From: Edaphochlamys debaryana
Lineage: Eukaryota > Chlorophyta > Chlorophyceae > Chlamydomonadales
Direction: 5' to 3'
NCBI GenBank assembly: GCA_016858145.1
Contig: JAEHOE010000147.1
Span: 62,001 to 126,000, forward strand
Length of the DNA: 64,000 nt
The position numbers and the translations under genes are program-made. The notes under the pieces were generated by a model. The model was given only the letters and a program-made list of their open reading frames with translations, searched no databases and had not been told where the DNA came from. The first letter of the stretch is position 1. Each line of letters starts with the position of its first letter. This document shows, piece by piece, positions 32,001 through 42,900 of the stretch.

Positions 32001-35000
32001 GCCGCCGCCGCCCTCTCCGCCGCCGCCGCCCTCCTCCTCATCCGATAGCTCCAGGGGGACCACTCGCTCCGGGTTGCTCCCGGTGCCGCGGGGGCGGAAG
32101 CGCAGGGCGGCGCTGCCCACCCGTCCGAGCGTGGACACCTGGGGGGGTGGCACAGACGGGGAGTTGGCAGAGGCGGTGAGTAAGGCCGAAGGCTGGACAC
32201 GACGGCATGGAAAGAACTATCCATGGTAAGAACTATCCATGGTAAGAACAACCCAGCTATCACGGTAACACGAAGCTGGACACGTGCGACACGTACGGAA
32301 GACACCGTGCCGATCTGTACATACAGGGCGACAGATCATAACCTTTCCCCACCCTACATCCTCCCACCCCATGTGCACCACGGAAGCCACATATGTGCAA
32401 CACGGTGAGGGAAACCATCCACCAACCCGTGCTCTGTTCCTCAGAACGAACCCCACGCCCCCTCATGTCACGAGGCCAGCCCCCACCCACCACCACAGCC
32501 ACGGAGGCCCGCCGCTGCCGGTGTGCACCCAGCGCATCCGCCCCCAGCGGCTCCCCGAAAGTGAAGGCGGGCCTGGGGGTGTGGAGGGAATCTGGCAAAT
32601 TAAGAACAAGACCTGACATGGTAGCAGGTGAAGGGCAAGACGAAGAGCCCTGCTGTACGCTACGGCGTGAGCCACGGGGGAAGCTAGCAAAATAAGAGCC
32701 CCTGACAGCCCGGGACGCCATGGAAGCAGCTGCGGGGCACCCGCAGCGCAACGGCGCACAGCACGCCCCTCCCACAGTCCCAGCCCCACGCACCGGGGCA
32801 GCGCAGCCTCCGCGCCCGCCGCCGCCGCGGCGGCCGCCGAAGTTGCCGCCGCTGCCGCGGCGTCAAATGGCTGCATCCGCCCAGCCGGCCCCGCCGCCGC
32901 CAGCAGCGCATCCACCGCCAGGTCCGTGGTGCCGCCGAAGAACACGGCCTCACGCACCGAATGGTGCCGCCTTGAGACGCCGCGACGGCCCCCCCTGCCG
33001 GCGCCGCCGGGGCCGGACGCAGGGCCGTGGGCTCCCGGGCTGAGTGGGGGTCCGACACCCGAGGAACTGCCGCGAGGGGGCAGCGCTGAGGCTGCGGCCT
33101 CCTCCGCGGCGCTTAGCAAGGCATCAGGGGCGGTGCGGAGGGCCCAAGAGGCAGGGAGCGGCACGTTCCCGCCGGGGCCGCCCGGCAGGCCGCTGCTGCC
33201 ATCTCCTAGCATCAGGTCGAGGCCAGCGGCGGTTCCAGGCGTGGCGCTCCAGCCAGCGGTCCCTGCAGGGGACGCGCCGCCGCCGGACAGTCCGGACAAG
33301 ACGCCGCCGGACGCGGCGCCTCCGGATACCGGCCCGCCGGAGACGGCGCCAGCGGATCTTAGCCCAGCGGAGAGGCCGCCGGCGGAGGCGGCGTCGCCGC
33401 TGGCGTGAGTGGCGTGGCCGCTGAAGTCGAGGCGGGAGAGGCGGCGGCCGAAAAGGGCAGCCAGCGGGCCGCCGCTGCTGCCGTCGCTGACGGGGATGGC
33501 AGCGGCACCACCGCCGGCGGCGGCGGTGCGGGAGCGGCGGCGGCGGCCGAAGAGCGCCGACAGCGGTCCGCCGCTGCTGCCGTCGTCGACGGCACTGACC
33601 GCCGGCGACGACACTGAACCGTGGACCCCTGCCACCCCTCCCGCCCCGACCGCTCCGACTGCAGCCCCGGCCCCGGACCCTAGCCCGGACCCGATTTTTA
33701 CCCGGAGTCCTGCCCCGGACTCGCTGGAGCTGGGGCCCCCGCGCGATGCGGAGGGGCCCGCGGAGAGCGGCGGCCGCTCAGGAGTTGTGGTGAGGCCGGG
33801 CGTGCGCGGACTGACGCCGGTCGCAGCCGGGCCGCCGCGGGGTGGGGACACCTCCTGGCCTTGCGCCGCCACCGCCACCGCCGCCGCCGCCACCGTGCAT
33901 CGGCTTAGGCTCGGGCGCGGGCTGCCGCCCGCCTCGTCTCGCGCCGCCGCCGAGCCCGCGGCGGCGCTGGCGGCGACCCTGGCGTGGCCTGGCGGCGCCG
34001 CCGCCCCTGACCCCGTTGGCGATGCAACCGCGGGCGGCCGGGGCTGACGCAGCGGGACGTACGACATGCCTCGCCCGCAGGCCTCCGGCTCTGGGGAGGC
34101 ATTGTAGTGGGTCCCAGCCTGGCTTCCGGAGCTTCGGAGGGCGGCGGCAGCGGGGCCGAAGTTGGCGACGGCACTGAGGTCTGCCTCGGAGGAGGAGGGC
34201 GTCGCCGGCATTTCCCGGATGGAGGGAAGCACGGGCGGGGCCGTGCCCTCGCGTCCGTCGCGGCCGCCGCCGAGGGAGGCGGTGGAGGCGGTCGAGGGGG
34301 AGGCGGGGCTGAGGAAGTGGAGGTACTGGTGGACGGAGGGCGGGCCGGGCGGCAGGCGGCGCCCGGCGGCGCTGCAACCTGGCGTGGCGGCGGATGGGTT
34401 GGTTGGGCCGCAGTGGAAGGACGAGACCGTATTGGTGTTGGACGGGCTGGCGGTTAGTACGGACACGTGGGCACCCGACCACATAGCACCGCCGGGGGTG
34501 GCGGCGGGCGAAGGAGCGGTTGGCGGCGCGCCGCCGTCGCTGCTGCCGCCGCCGGCGTCGCCGCCGGCTGGGAGCACGAAGGGTGACGCTTCGGCCAGGG
34601 TATCGGGTGGGGCTAAGTTGGACAGAGCAGGTGAGGCAGACGTGGGGGTTGCGTGAGGTAAATGGCTTCTCGTGGGGGCGGCGGTGGCGGCGGGGTCGGT
34701 GGGCGGCGGCAGCTGTGGGTGTGAGGCCGTGGCACTGAAGCTGCCGCCGCTGCGCAAGACGCCGGCGCCACCGCCGCCGCCGCCGCCGCTGCCGCTGCCG
34801 CTGAAGACCGCGCCGGCGACAACACCGCTGCCGATCCTGCTGCCGGCACCGCCGCCAGGGCCGCTGCGACGGCCGCCGGCGCCGCCGGCGTCGCCGTCGG
34901 TGCCTTCAGGGCTGCCGTCGGGTCCCTCCAGGGTGGAACTCCAAGAAAGGGTCGATACCACGGAGGAAGCGTGGGAGGGAAACTGGGGTAGCGAGACGGC

Positions 35001-37091
35001 CACTGCACCCCCAGTGCCGGGCCCAGCCCCCGCCGCCGCGGCGGTGCCAGCGGCGGCGCCGGAGCGGGTCGCGGCGGCGCCTGCGTTGCCGCCGCCACCG
35101 CCGCCGCCGCCGCTGCGCACGGCCGCCGATGCCTGGCTTCCAGGCGGCAGCGGAGCGGGCACCGCTCCAGACGGGGCCGCCGCCGCGGCGCCGCCAGCGC
35201 CGGCGAAGGCCGCAGACTCCTCGGCCTCCGCCTCCGTGCCCTCCTCCTCCTCGACCACGGTGCAAACGGCCAGGCCCAGGCTCGTCGGCCCGAACATGCC
35301 GCCGGCGGCGCTGCCGGACGCGAACAGCCGCGAGCCTCCGCCGCCGCCGCCGTTGGTGCCGGGACTGCCGCTCTCGGGATCCGACGTGAAGGGCGAAGAG
35401 AGCGTGGGCAGCCGGGCGGAAACACTTTGGCGTGGCGGCGCCGTGAGCCCGCTACCGCCGCCGCCGCTGCCGCCGCTGGCAGACACTCGCGCAGCGGCGA
35501 CGGTGGACATAACTCGAGCGGTGCTGGCGGCGGCGAGAGCAGTGCCTGCCTTGGCGCCGCCGAGTGCCGCCGCTGCCTGCCTTGGCGCCGCCGCCACGGG
35601 CCCCGCCGCGACAGTGGCGGCGGCGGCGGCAGCAGCAGCAGCTTCCGCGGCGGCGGCATTGGCGGCACGGACCTGCTCGCGGAGGCCCGGCGGCGCCGTC
35701 ACGGCGGGCGAGCGGCCGCCGCCACTGCCGGTGCCGCCACCGCCGCCGCCGCCGCCGCGCCACTCAGCCGCCGTACGCAGGCCCATCGCCGCCGCCATGG
35801 TGCCGTACTGCTCCCGGAACTTGGCCCCCGGCCGGCGGCGGCTGGATCCGGTTTTCGCGTGCTCCCCGGCGCCAGCAGACCACGAACCCCCAACCTGCCC
35901 GCCGCCGGTACCGCCGCCAGCGCCAACGCCGCCGCCGCCGCCGCCCATCAGGTGCAGCAGTGTCAGATGCTCGCTCATGAAGCCGCCGCCCTCGCCGGCG
36001 CTCTCCGCGCCGCCGGCGGTGCCAGGCGACGCTGTACTGGCCTCCTCGTTGCTGCTGCTGGCGGCGGCCGCCGCTGCCACCGCCGCCGCCTCGCCGGCAG
36101 CTGTAGTCGCGGCGGCAGGAGCGCCGCCGGCGGCCGGGTCGAGGAGGGGAGGTGCGGCGGCGGCGTCGCCACCGACGGCCGGCAGCGTGACGGCGGGAGG
36201 GACTGGCGTCGGCGGCAGCAGCGGAGCCCGGGAGCGGGGCGGAGCCGAGGCGGTCGGCCCCTGCTGCTGCTGCCCAGACGACGACGGCGGCGGCGGGGGC
36301 AGCGGCGGCGCCGGAGCCGTGTACTGCGCCGCCAGGGCGGGGGTGAGTGCCGGCGGCGCCGGCGGCGGCGCCGCCGCCGGCCGCAGCGCGCCCCGCGCCG
36401 CCAGCGGCGCCAGCGAGCCCGTGCTGCCCGGGGAGCCATTCCAGGAGCCAGCCCCCGGCGTCCTCAGCCCCGTTTCTAACGCCGGCACATTGTCTCCGAT
36501 ACTGACGCACACCTTTGAGGCGGTGGTGCTGGGGGCACCGGAGGCGGAGCCGGCGGACGAAGCGGGGACGGGATAGGGCGAGGGGCGGCGGCTGCGGAGG
36601 GTGTCGACGGAGCGACGTGGCGGGTTCGTGTTGTTTTGGGGAAGGGTGGTGGAGGAGGAAGGAAAGGGCGGCGTGACGCTGCCGCTGCTGGCTCGCCGGA
36701 GGGTAGTGCCGAGGCTGGGACCCGCCGGCGCCGGGGCGGGGGCCGCCGCCACGCCGCCCGCTGCCTCCGCTACCCTGGCGCCCGCAGATGGAGCGGCGAC
36801 GGGCTGGGACTCGGGCAGCTGTGCAAAGAGGGCCGCCGCCGCCGCGTCCGTAACAGCGTTTTCTGCGAGGCCAGAGGCGGCTGGCTGAGGCGGAAGCGGC
36901 GCCGGCCGCCCATTGTCCCCGCCCACAGCAACAGCCGGTGCCGGCTGCGCAGCAAGCGCTGCGGCCGCGTGGGTCGTGTAGGGCAGGGGCACGGGCGGCT
37001 GGGGAGCGCCGGTCGCAGCCGCGACCGCGGTTTCGGCCTCGCTGTCGCCCTCAGCGCGAGGCCGCAGGCAGCGACCCAGCGCGTTGCCCAT
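20048..37091 (-). CDS. Giant GAF-PAS-TKL protein kinase, copy 1
   Basis: Twenty-two exons: 32794-37091, 32491-32572, 31672-32138, 31047-31416, 30733-30771, 30112-30527, 29406-29796, 29122-29232, 28718-28859, 27790-28195, 27349-27559, 27171-27224, 26931-26998, 26611-26649, 26386-26460, 22455-26103, 21685-22245, 21512-21580, 21269-21316, 21084-21122, 20584-20760, 20048-20296; 11,961 bases, 3,986 residues, all phases consistent. The start MGNALGRC fits N-myristoylation plus palmitoylation, so membrane attachment is likely. A low-complexity first exon precedes a GAF domain (~1740-2025; VDNLLSLVANVF, GTLCLADFRPR), a PAS domain (~2060-2310; VLYANDAWTCITGMAREDVV) and a TKL kinase (~2331-3940): GRGGFGAVYYG, AAKVLD, SLEATMGQALDHPNV, LILMEYCDLG, HGDLTGHNVML, ADFGLS, PPE, DIYSFGVLLWQ. 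HRD is HGD but the Asp and Asn remain. About 1,065 residues are inserted between beta4 and beta5. Ligand unknown. Confidence 0.88.
26205..26236 (-). repeat. Intronic copy of kinase-1 exon 16 5' edge
   Basis: The exon start (VRTLLFVEGS) at 26102 has a copy 134 bases upstream in transcript order, after GCCGCAG. The true acceptor leaves an extra A that keeps frame; the copy does not, so it is a decoy. Kinase 2 has no such copy at 46.3-46.6 kb. Confidence 0.85.
26367..26381 (-). promoter_or_regulatory. Palindrome at the intron 15 donor, kinase 1
   Basis: GTACGGCTGCCGTAC has seven-base arms around one base, immediately inside the donor of intron 15. The same element is at 46573-46587 in kinase 2, and about 35 donor-proximal intron bases are conserved although the rest of the intron is not. 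A splicing or structural role is inferred only. Confidence 0.45.
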
Positions 37092-37678
37092 CGCCGCTGG
37101 GCTCCAGACACAGGGCCGCCCCCCCGACGAAAGGCCGTCACTACGGGGCCGGAAAACGGTGGCGCGCCAGGTTGTTGTGCGCAACGTGAGGCCGAGAGTC
37201 ACAGCGCGCGCCTAGCGCGAAGATGCCTGGGCTGAGGCTGCCATGTGTTGCAGTGAATGCGGTATGGGCGGTGGTGCAGCGGGGAAGAGCCGCGCCGCGC
37301 GGGTAATCCTGCGCGTGGCCCATGGGCCGGGTTGCTCACCGAGCCATGCAGCCGCCGCCTCGAGTCGCTGATGAGCAAGGAATGCTTGCCTCGCTGACAA
37401 CATAGTTCGCAGATACTTGCGTGCGCCCAACTCGCAGGACTGGACGAGAAACGCTCCGGGTGCTTGCCCCAGCAGCGCTTCTGCCCATCAAACTCCTCTC
37501 GTCGATACATGCTATCTACCGGCACGGAGGAGGCTGCATGCTGAACCCGCGAGCAGCGAGCTGTCTTCAACAGAGGGGCTCGCCTCACGCGCTTGCTACC
37601 CATCTCCCTCTGCGCAAACAAGTATTATCTTTGACACAGCGCTGCCAAGGTAGCATAGCGACAGCAGAGGCAGTCGCA
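37092..37678. promoter_or_regulatory. Bidirectional promoter region, kinase 1 / GNAT copy 1
   Basis: 587 bases separate head-to-head start codons. The same region at 57152-57743 is very similar, differing by scattered substitutions and small indels. It holds both 5' UTRs and promoters; no TATA box could be placed with confidence. Confidence 0.6.
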
Positions 37679-39263
37679 ATGCCATCAAGTGCCGGGCTTG
37701 TCCCCGTGCCGAGCGGCTCCTCCGCCATCGACCAGCTACTCCAGCATCGTGTGGGCTTGCTGAATGATCCCGACCGGGCCGGCAGCCTCCTGACAAGCAA
37801 GCTGTACCAGCTTTGCATTTTCGTCGCGGCGCCCGACCACGCGCCGAGCCAAGCTCCGGGAGCATCAAGTTCAAGCCAGGGTGCAGTGGTAGCAGCCGAT
37901 GTGGGGGAGGACAAGGCTTTGGTGGAGACAGCTCGGCGCTGCCAGGTGCTTGTCGCGTCTCCTTGGGGCCAGGGAAGTCATCCTACTCGGTGTTTGTGGA
38001 AGCGGCGCCCTCGGGTGGAGCAGGTCCGTTGCAGCAGGTGAGGGTGATGGGGGGCCGCCGGGGGAGCAGCTTTTCCGGGTGCATACCCCATGCACGGCAG
38101 GCGGAATTTGACGGGGTTCTCAGGGAGTACGGGCCCCAACACCCCGCCCGCAACACCTACATCCCCCTCCAGCATTCCCACCAGCAGCCTCCCACCTCGA
38201 ACCGACCAGCGGCCTCTCCCTCCAATCTCTGTCCTTGTTTGCGAGCCAGAGCCCTCCCTCCCCCTTGCCGTTTCCCCTGCGCCCGCCTCCTACAAATTGC
38301 CTCGCGCTCCTCAGGAATCGTCCTCGTCACCCACACAGCCCGATGAGGCGCACCAAAGCCGCCTCTTCGCCTTGGCCGCCTCGGCCATTCTGGCGCTGCC
38401 CGACCCCCGCCGCCTGGCCTTCTACTGCCTGCCCAGCCACGGCGCGGCGGCCGTGCTGCGCGTGTTGAGGGCGGCAGGGTACGACAACCTGTGGGACGAG
38501 CCCTGCCACCGGTGAGCCCCCGGGATGATTCATTTGCATGGGGTGTCCGTGGCTTGTGCGGGAGCACGGGGCGGGGCGGAGGGGCCTGGTGCTCAGCTTG
38601 GCTTGACTCCCAGCTTGCGCTTGGCAGTGCTGCCCTGTTCAACCGTCAAGAAAGGTTGGGGAAAGCCGCTGCTATTGGTTGTCGCACGCTCTACGCTTTG
38701 CGGCAGAGGGCGCACAGCTGAGCCCACATGCAGGGGGAGGGCGCGGGGGCACATGCAGGGGGAGGGCGCGGGGGTGTCGTCCGCTGCGTGTCTGGCACGT
38801 GGCATCCGAGGGCCACAGGGCCAGTAGCGCGGAGCGGATGAGTCGCGCTGCCGTACCTCCTGCCCCCCAGGTACGCCCGTGCCTAGCCCCTCTACCCTGA
38901 GGAGCTGGCGGTGGTGATGTCGGTGAGCGCCCTGGGGGGGGGGGGGGTAGGGGGGGCAGAGGGGGTGCAGGAGGCGTGCAGCCCCCGTGTTCGGCTGCCT
39001 CAGCCGCCCCTGCATGCGGAGTGCGATCAGCACAGTGTCTCGTTCGGTGCCGGGAGCCGGGAGATCCCGTTGCCTTTGTCGGCCCGGGCCGCAGCCGCTT
39101 AGGTCATGAGTTGTGCGAGGGGCAGGGGTACTAACGCAGAGGTTTACGGTAGCCGGTCTGAAGAGGGGGCTCCAACCTTTGAGCTCCAACCTGAGCCCCC
39201 AGCTCGGTCCCACTCGCGCAGGACCCCAGCAGCTCTGCATGTGGGTCGGGCGCAGCCGGCTCC
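37679..39263 (+). pseudogene. Truncated GNAT pseudogene at the duplication junction
   Basis: Homologous to the intact gene at 57744-60533. It starts at an ATG with MPSSAGLVPVPSGSSAID. Three lesions are visible: a one-base deletion near 37954 (GTCGCGTCTCC versus GTCGTGTACTCC) shifts exon 1; exon 3 at 38871 has TAG at 38884-38886 where the paralogue has GAG; and exon 4, starting about 39222, ends after some 40 bases at the breakpoint, so exons 5-6 with the acetyl-CoA site are absent. Exon 2 (38309 to 38513) is still open. The truncation is what a tandem duplication ending inside exon 4 would leave in the upstream copy. Confidence 0.88.
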
Positions 39264-39906
39264 TCAACGCACAGTTTCACCTCAGAGGACAGACTCTGGG
39301 CACACGCACTGCATAGCCCTGCAAACCGCTGGTGTGGTGCATGCACTCTGCCGGCCTTCCGTCCCGGACAGCCCCGCCAAGCTGCCCACCCCCAGTGCCT
39401 TCCAGGCTCCACATTGCCCTCCTTCCCGCCGAATACAGCCCCGTCACTCCAGAGGACAGAACACAGCGACCAGCTGCTACCGGTACCGCCAGTGCACATA
39501 CAGTTTCCGGGGCAGGCCGAGCCGCCCGCAGCGCCGTCGCTCGCTCCATGAGTCACGTGTGGTCGCAGCACGCAGAGCCCACGCAGCGCCTCCCCATCCA
39601 CGCCTCACGTACCATGCCCCACCCCACCCCACCCAACCCTCCACCCGGCCCGGCTCCCCTAGGAACCCCGCCAGGAGCCCCCCGAACCCCCCCTCCCCCG
39701 CGCCTGTCCTCATCCCTTGGCGCCTGTCCTCATCCCTTGGCGCCTGTCCTCATCCCTTGGCGCCTGTCTTGATCCCATCCGCTGCCCCCCGCCCTGCGCC
39801 GCCAGAGGGCCGCCGCGTGCCTGCCCTGCCCCTCGGCTTGCCCAGCGCGTCCATCTCCTCAACAGAGCTGCCTGGACCCCCCCCCCCAACCCCGCCGCAC
39901 CTGCGC

Positions 39907-42900
39907 TCATCCCGCCCGCTGCCTGCCACCCTGGCCCGCGGAGGGGCCGGCGCGTGCCGCCGCCGCACCGCTGCCGCCGCTGCCTGCCAGCGGCACCGGC
40001 GCCGTCGCTGCCATTCCCTCCGGCGCCGCTCCTCCCCCTCCTCCTCCCCCCCGTGCCTCCGTCGTCCCGAGGGCCCCCTGGCCCCAGTCGGAGCCTCGGC
40101 GGGTCCCCGCCAGCTCCAGACCCGCCTCCACCGCCATTGCGAGCAGCTCCGCCTGAGGGGTGGTGGTGGTGAGGGGGTGGAGAGGGGTGGGGTGGAGGGA
40201 ACGAGAGAGAGCGGGGAGACACATGAGCCGCATTGCGACGGGTGTAGCGCGAGACATGGTTCACGTCCCCCACCCGCTCCCACATGAACCCCTCCTCGCC
40301 CTCCTCAACCCCCCTTCCCAACCCCCCTTCCCAGCCCCCCTCCGCCCCTCCCCTCAGGGCCCCCACCTGCACGCTCGCCGCCAGCGGGCGCGTCCTCGCG
40401 TCCCCCCCCGTGCACGCCCGGCTCAGCGCCACCAGCCGCGGGGGCGAGCCCGGGGGGAAGGGCAGCTGCATGTGGCGCATGCCCACACTGTACACGATCT
40501 GGCCCGTGTTCATGCCAGCCCAGGGCCGCTGGCCGGTGTACATCTGAGGGGTGAGGGTGGCGGAGGGCACAGTTGGGAGGCCGAGAGGCAGGACTGTTCG
40601 CGTGGCCCAGGGCTGCTGGCCGGTGTACATCTGTGTACAAGGAGGGGGAGGGGCAGGGGGCGTGGGGCCTGGGATAAATGCCAAGGGATGGTGGAGGGTG
40701 AGAGGCAGGGAGGTACAGCTCAGGCCGGCCGAGGGGCGGTGCCCGGCGTACAGCTGTCGGGTGAGGGTGGCGGAGCGGGCGTGGGGGAGGCGGTGGAGGC
40801 ATTTAGTTGGGGCCCGAGAGGCGGGAACTGAAAGCTGCTACCGGTTTCTCAAAGGCGCACAGGAGGTAGGGGGAGTGCGGGGTGTAGGGGGGATTGCGGG
40901 CGGCAGCAGAGCGGCGAGAGCAGGGGCGCACCTGCCAGAGGAGGACCCCGAAGGAGTAGATGTCGGCTGCCTGTGTGTGTTTGGGTTGGGGGGAGGCACG
41001 GGCCATGAGCCTGCAGCACTGCTCTGCCCGCAAACGACGCCTCCAAGGTCCGACTACACCCCGCCCGAGCGCTACCCCTGGCCACCCGGCGCCGCCAGTG
41101 CCTGGCACCCTGGCTCCCCAAGCCAGAGCCCCTGCACCCTCCAGGCCCCCAACACCCAGTGCCACCACCACTTGAAGGGCCCACCTTGCTGACGGTGCAT
41201 AACCCCCTTCTCTACCCGCCCACCTGGTTGGCTCACCCGGCGAGGACCCCTGCCACCCTGCCCGCGCCCTGCCCCTCCCCCCCACCCCCCCACCCCCCAG
41301 CCCACCTTGCTGACGGTGCCGTTCACCAGGGTCTCGGGCGGCATAAAGGTGATCTGGTGGGTGCAGGGCACAGATTGGGGGGAGGTCAAAAGTCTAACCA
41401 AGCGCCACACACATAAGCTGAAGCACACACGCCAGAGCTTTCAAGCCCAGCCCTCACCCCCTGGCCGCTTCCCCCTGCCTTTCCCTTCCCTTTCCTCAAG
41501 CCACCCACCGTTCCGAACGAGCGCGTGCGGATCCTCGAGTGCTGAGCCATGAGCCGGCTGAGACCGAAGTCCGCGATCTTGAAGAGGGGGAATGGGGTGT
41601 AGAGGGGGTTAGGAGGGGGGTTAGGAAGTGGGGGCGGGTGCATTGGCTGAGCAACCCGACCCCACCCCCACGCCAACACAAGTCGACCCCACCTTTGCCA
41701 CGAAGCTCCGACCGCAGTTGCGGCACACCGGTGTCAAGGACACCCGGGATGGCGAAGACGGGGCCTGCCCCGCCCCCACGCCCGGACCGGGATGAGGGCC
41801 CGGGGCGGAGGGCGCGGTGCGTAGGGAGAGGTAGTCCACGTGGGCACCCCGTCCGCCTCCGCCTCCGCCTCCTCCGCCTCCTCCGCCTCCTCCGCCTCCT
41901 CCTCCGCCGCCGCCACCGCCGCCGGGCCCCGGTGCCCCGCTGAAGCCGCTGCTGCCGCTGAAGGTGCGGCCGCTGGCGCCCACTCCGCCCGTGTAAGGCC
42001 CTGCCGTGTGGTTGCCGCCGCCGCCGCCGCCGGCAGCGGGGCCGGGAGGGCCCGACGGCGGCTTGCTGCTGAACCCGGACAGCCCGCAGCTGCCGCTGAA
42101 CGCACCCTGCTGCCAGCCGCCGCCACCGCCGCCTGTGCCGCCGCCGCCGCCTGTGCCGCCTGTGCCGACGCCGCCTGTGCCGGCGCCGGCACCTGTGCTG
42201 GGACTGGGGCCGTAGGCGGGCCAGGCGCTTGCAGCGCTGCTAGTGCTGTGAGCGCCGGGGGGGAGGGTGGTGGCGGAGGGCCCCGCGGGCGGCGAGCTGA
42301 GCGGGCTGCACACGTGGCGGGTCTCCGAGTCGGAGCTACGGCAGGCGCTGGCGGCGGCGGCGGCGGCTGTGTTGCCGGTGCCGAGCGCGGAGGCGGCGGA
42401 GAAGGACGAGCCCGTCAGCAGGGCGGACGAGCGCGTCCGTACGCGGTCGTACGGCAGGGCGGATCGATCCAGAGATACGAGCATCACGTTATGGCCCGTG
42501 AGGTCCCCGTGTACGACGTCCTGCGTACGGCAGGAGGAAGCCACGTGGAATTGAGCGGATTTGTGGCGTGGTGCGTTGTTGCCCCATAAGCCCCTCCCTT
42601 GCTCCCCACCGCGCTGTAAGCCCCCGCCCTTCACCTCCCCCGACTCCCCCACAGCAGCCCCTCACACACAACCCTTTTCCCAACACAGCTTCCCGCCCCA
42701 CTCACCAGGCTGTGCAGGTAGCTCAGCGCCGCCGCCACCTCCAGAGCGGTCGCCAGCAGAGCCTTAAGGTCCACCTCCCTCGCCTCACCCCCCGCACCCC
42801 CCGCAGCAGCAGCGGCAGAGACGGGTCCCAGATTGCCGCTGTGGGCAAAGGGAACCGGCGCCGGCGCCGACGCATCCAGCGTCCCGCCGCCGCCGGCTCC

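Larger units (their letters stand above)
19751..39263. repeat. Segmental duplication, unit 1 (kinase 1 plus truncated GNAT)
   Basis: Sequence from the 3' flank of kinase 1 to exon 4 of the adjacent GNAT copy matches 39284-59363 in order and orientation. Exons align throughout; most introns do not. The left limit is set by the shared GGACAGACTCYGGGC-like motif, the right by the last common bases GCCGGCTCC at 39263/59363. Fewer than about 20 unassigned bases separate the units. Confidence 0.9.

Noticed and set aside
34672..36576. 634-residue plus-strand open frame, echoed at 55086-56636
   Set aside because: Both lie opposite the Ala/Gly-rich first exon of the kinases. Presence in both copies follows from the duplication, and no domain is visible.
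38309..38513. GNAT copy 1 as a functional gene
   Set aside because: Although this exon is open, the copy has an upstream frameshift, a stop in exon 3 and no exons for the acyl-CoA site.
40612..40630. The MYTGQQPWA copy as the true start of kinase-2 exon 21
   Set aside because: It runs into non-coding sequence, whereas the copy at 40543 continues through a 59-codon exon identical in length and phase to kinase 1.
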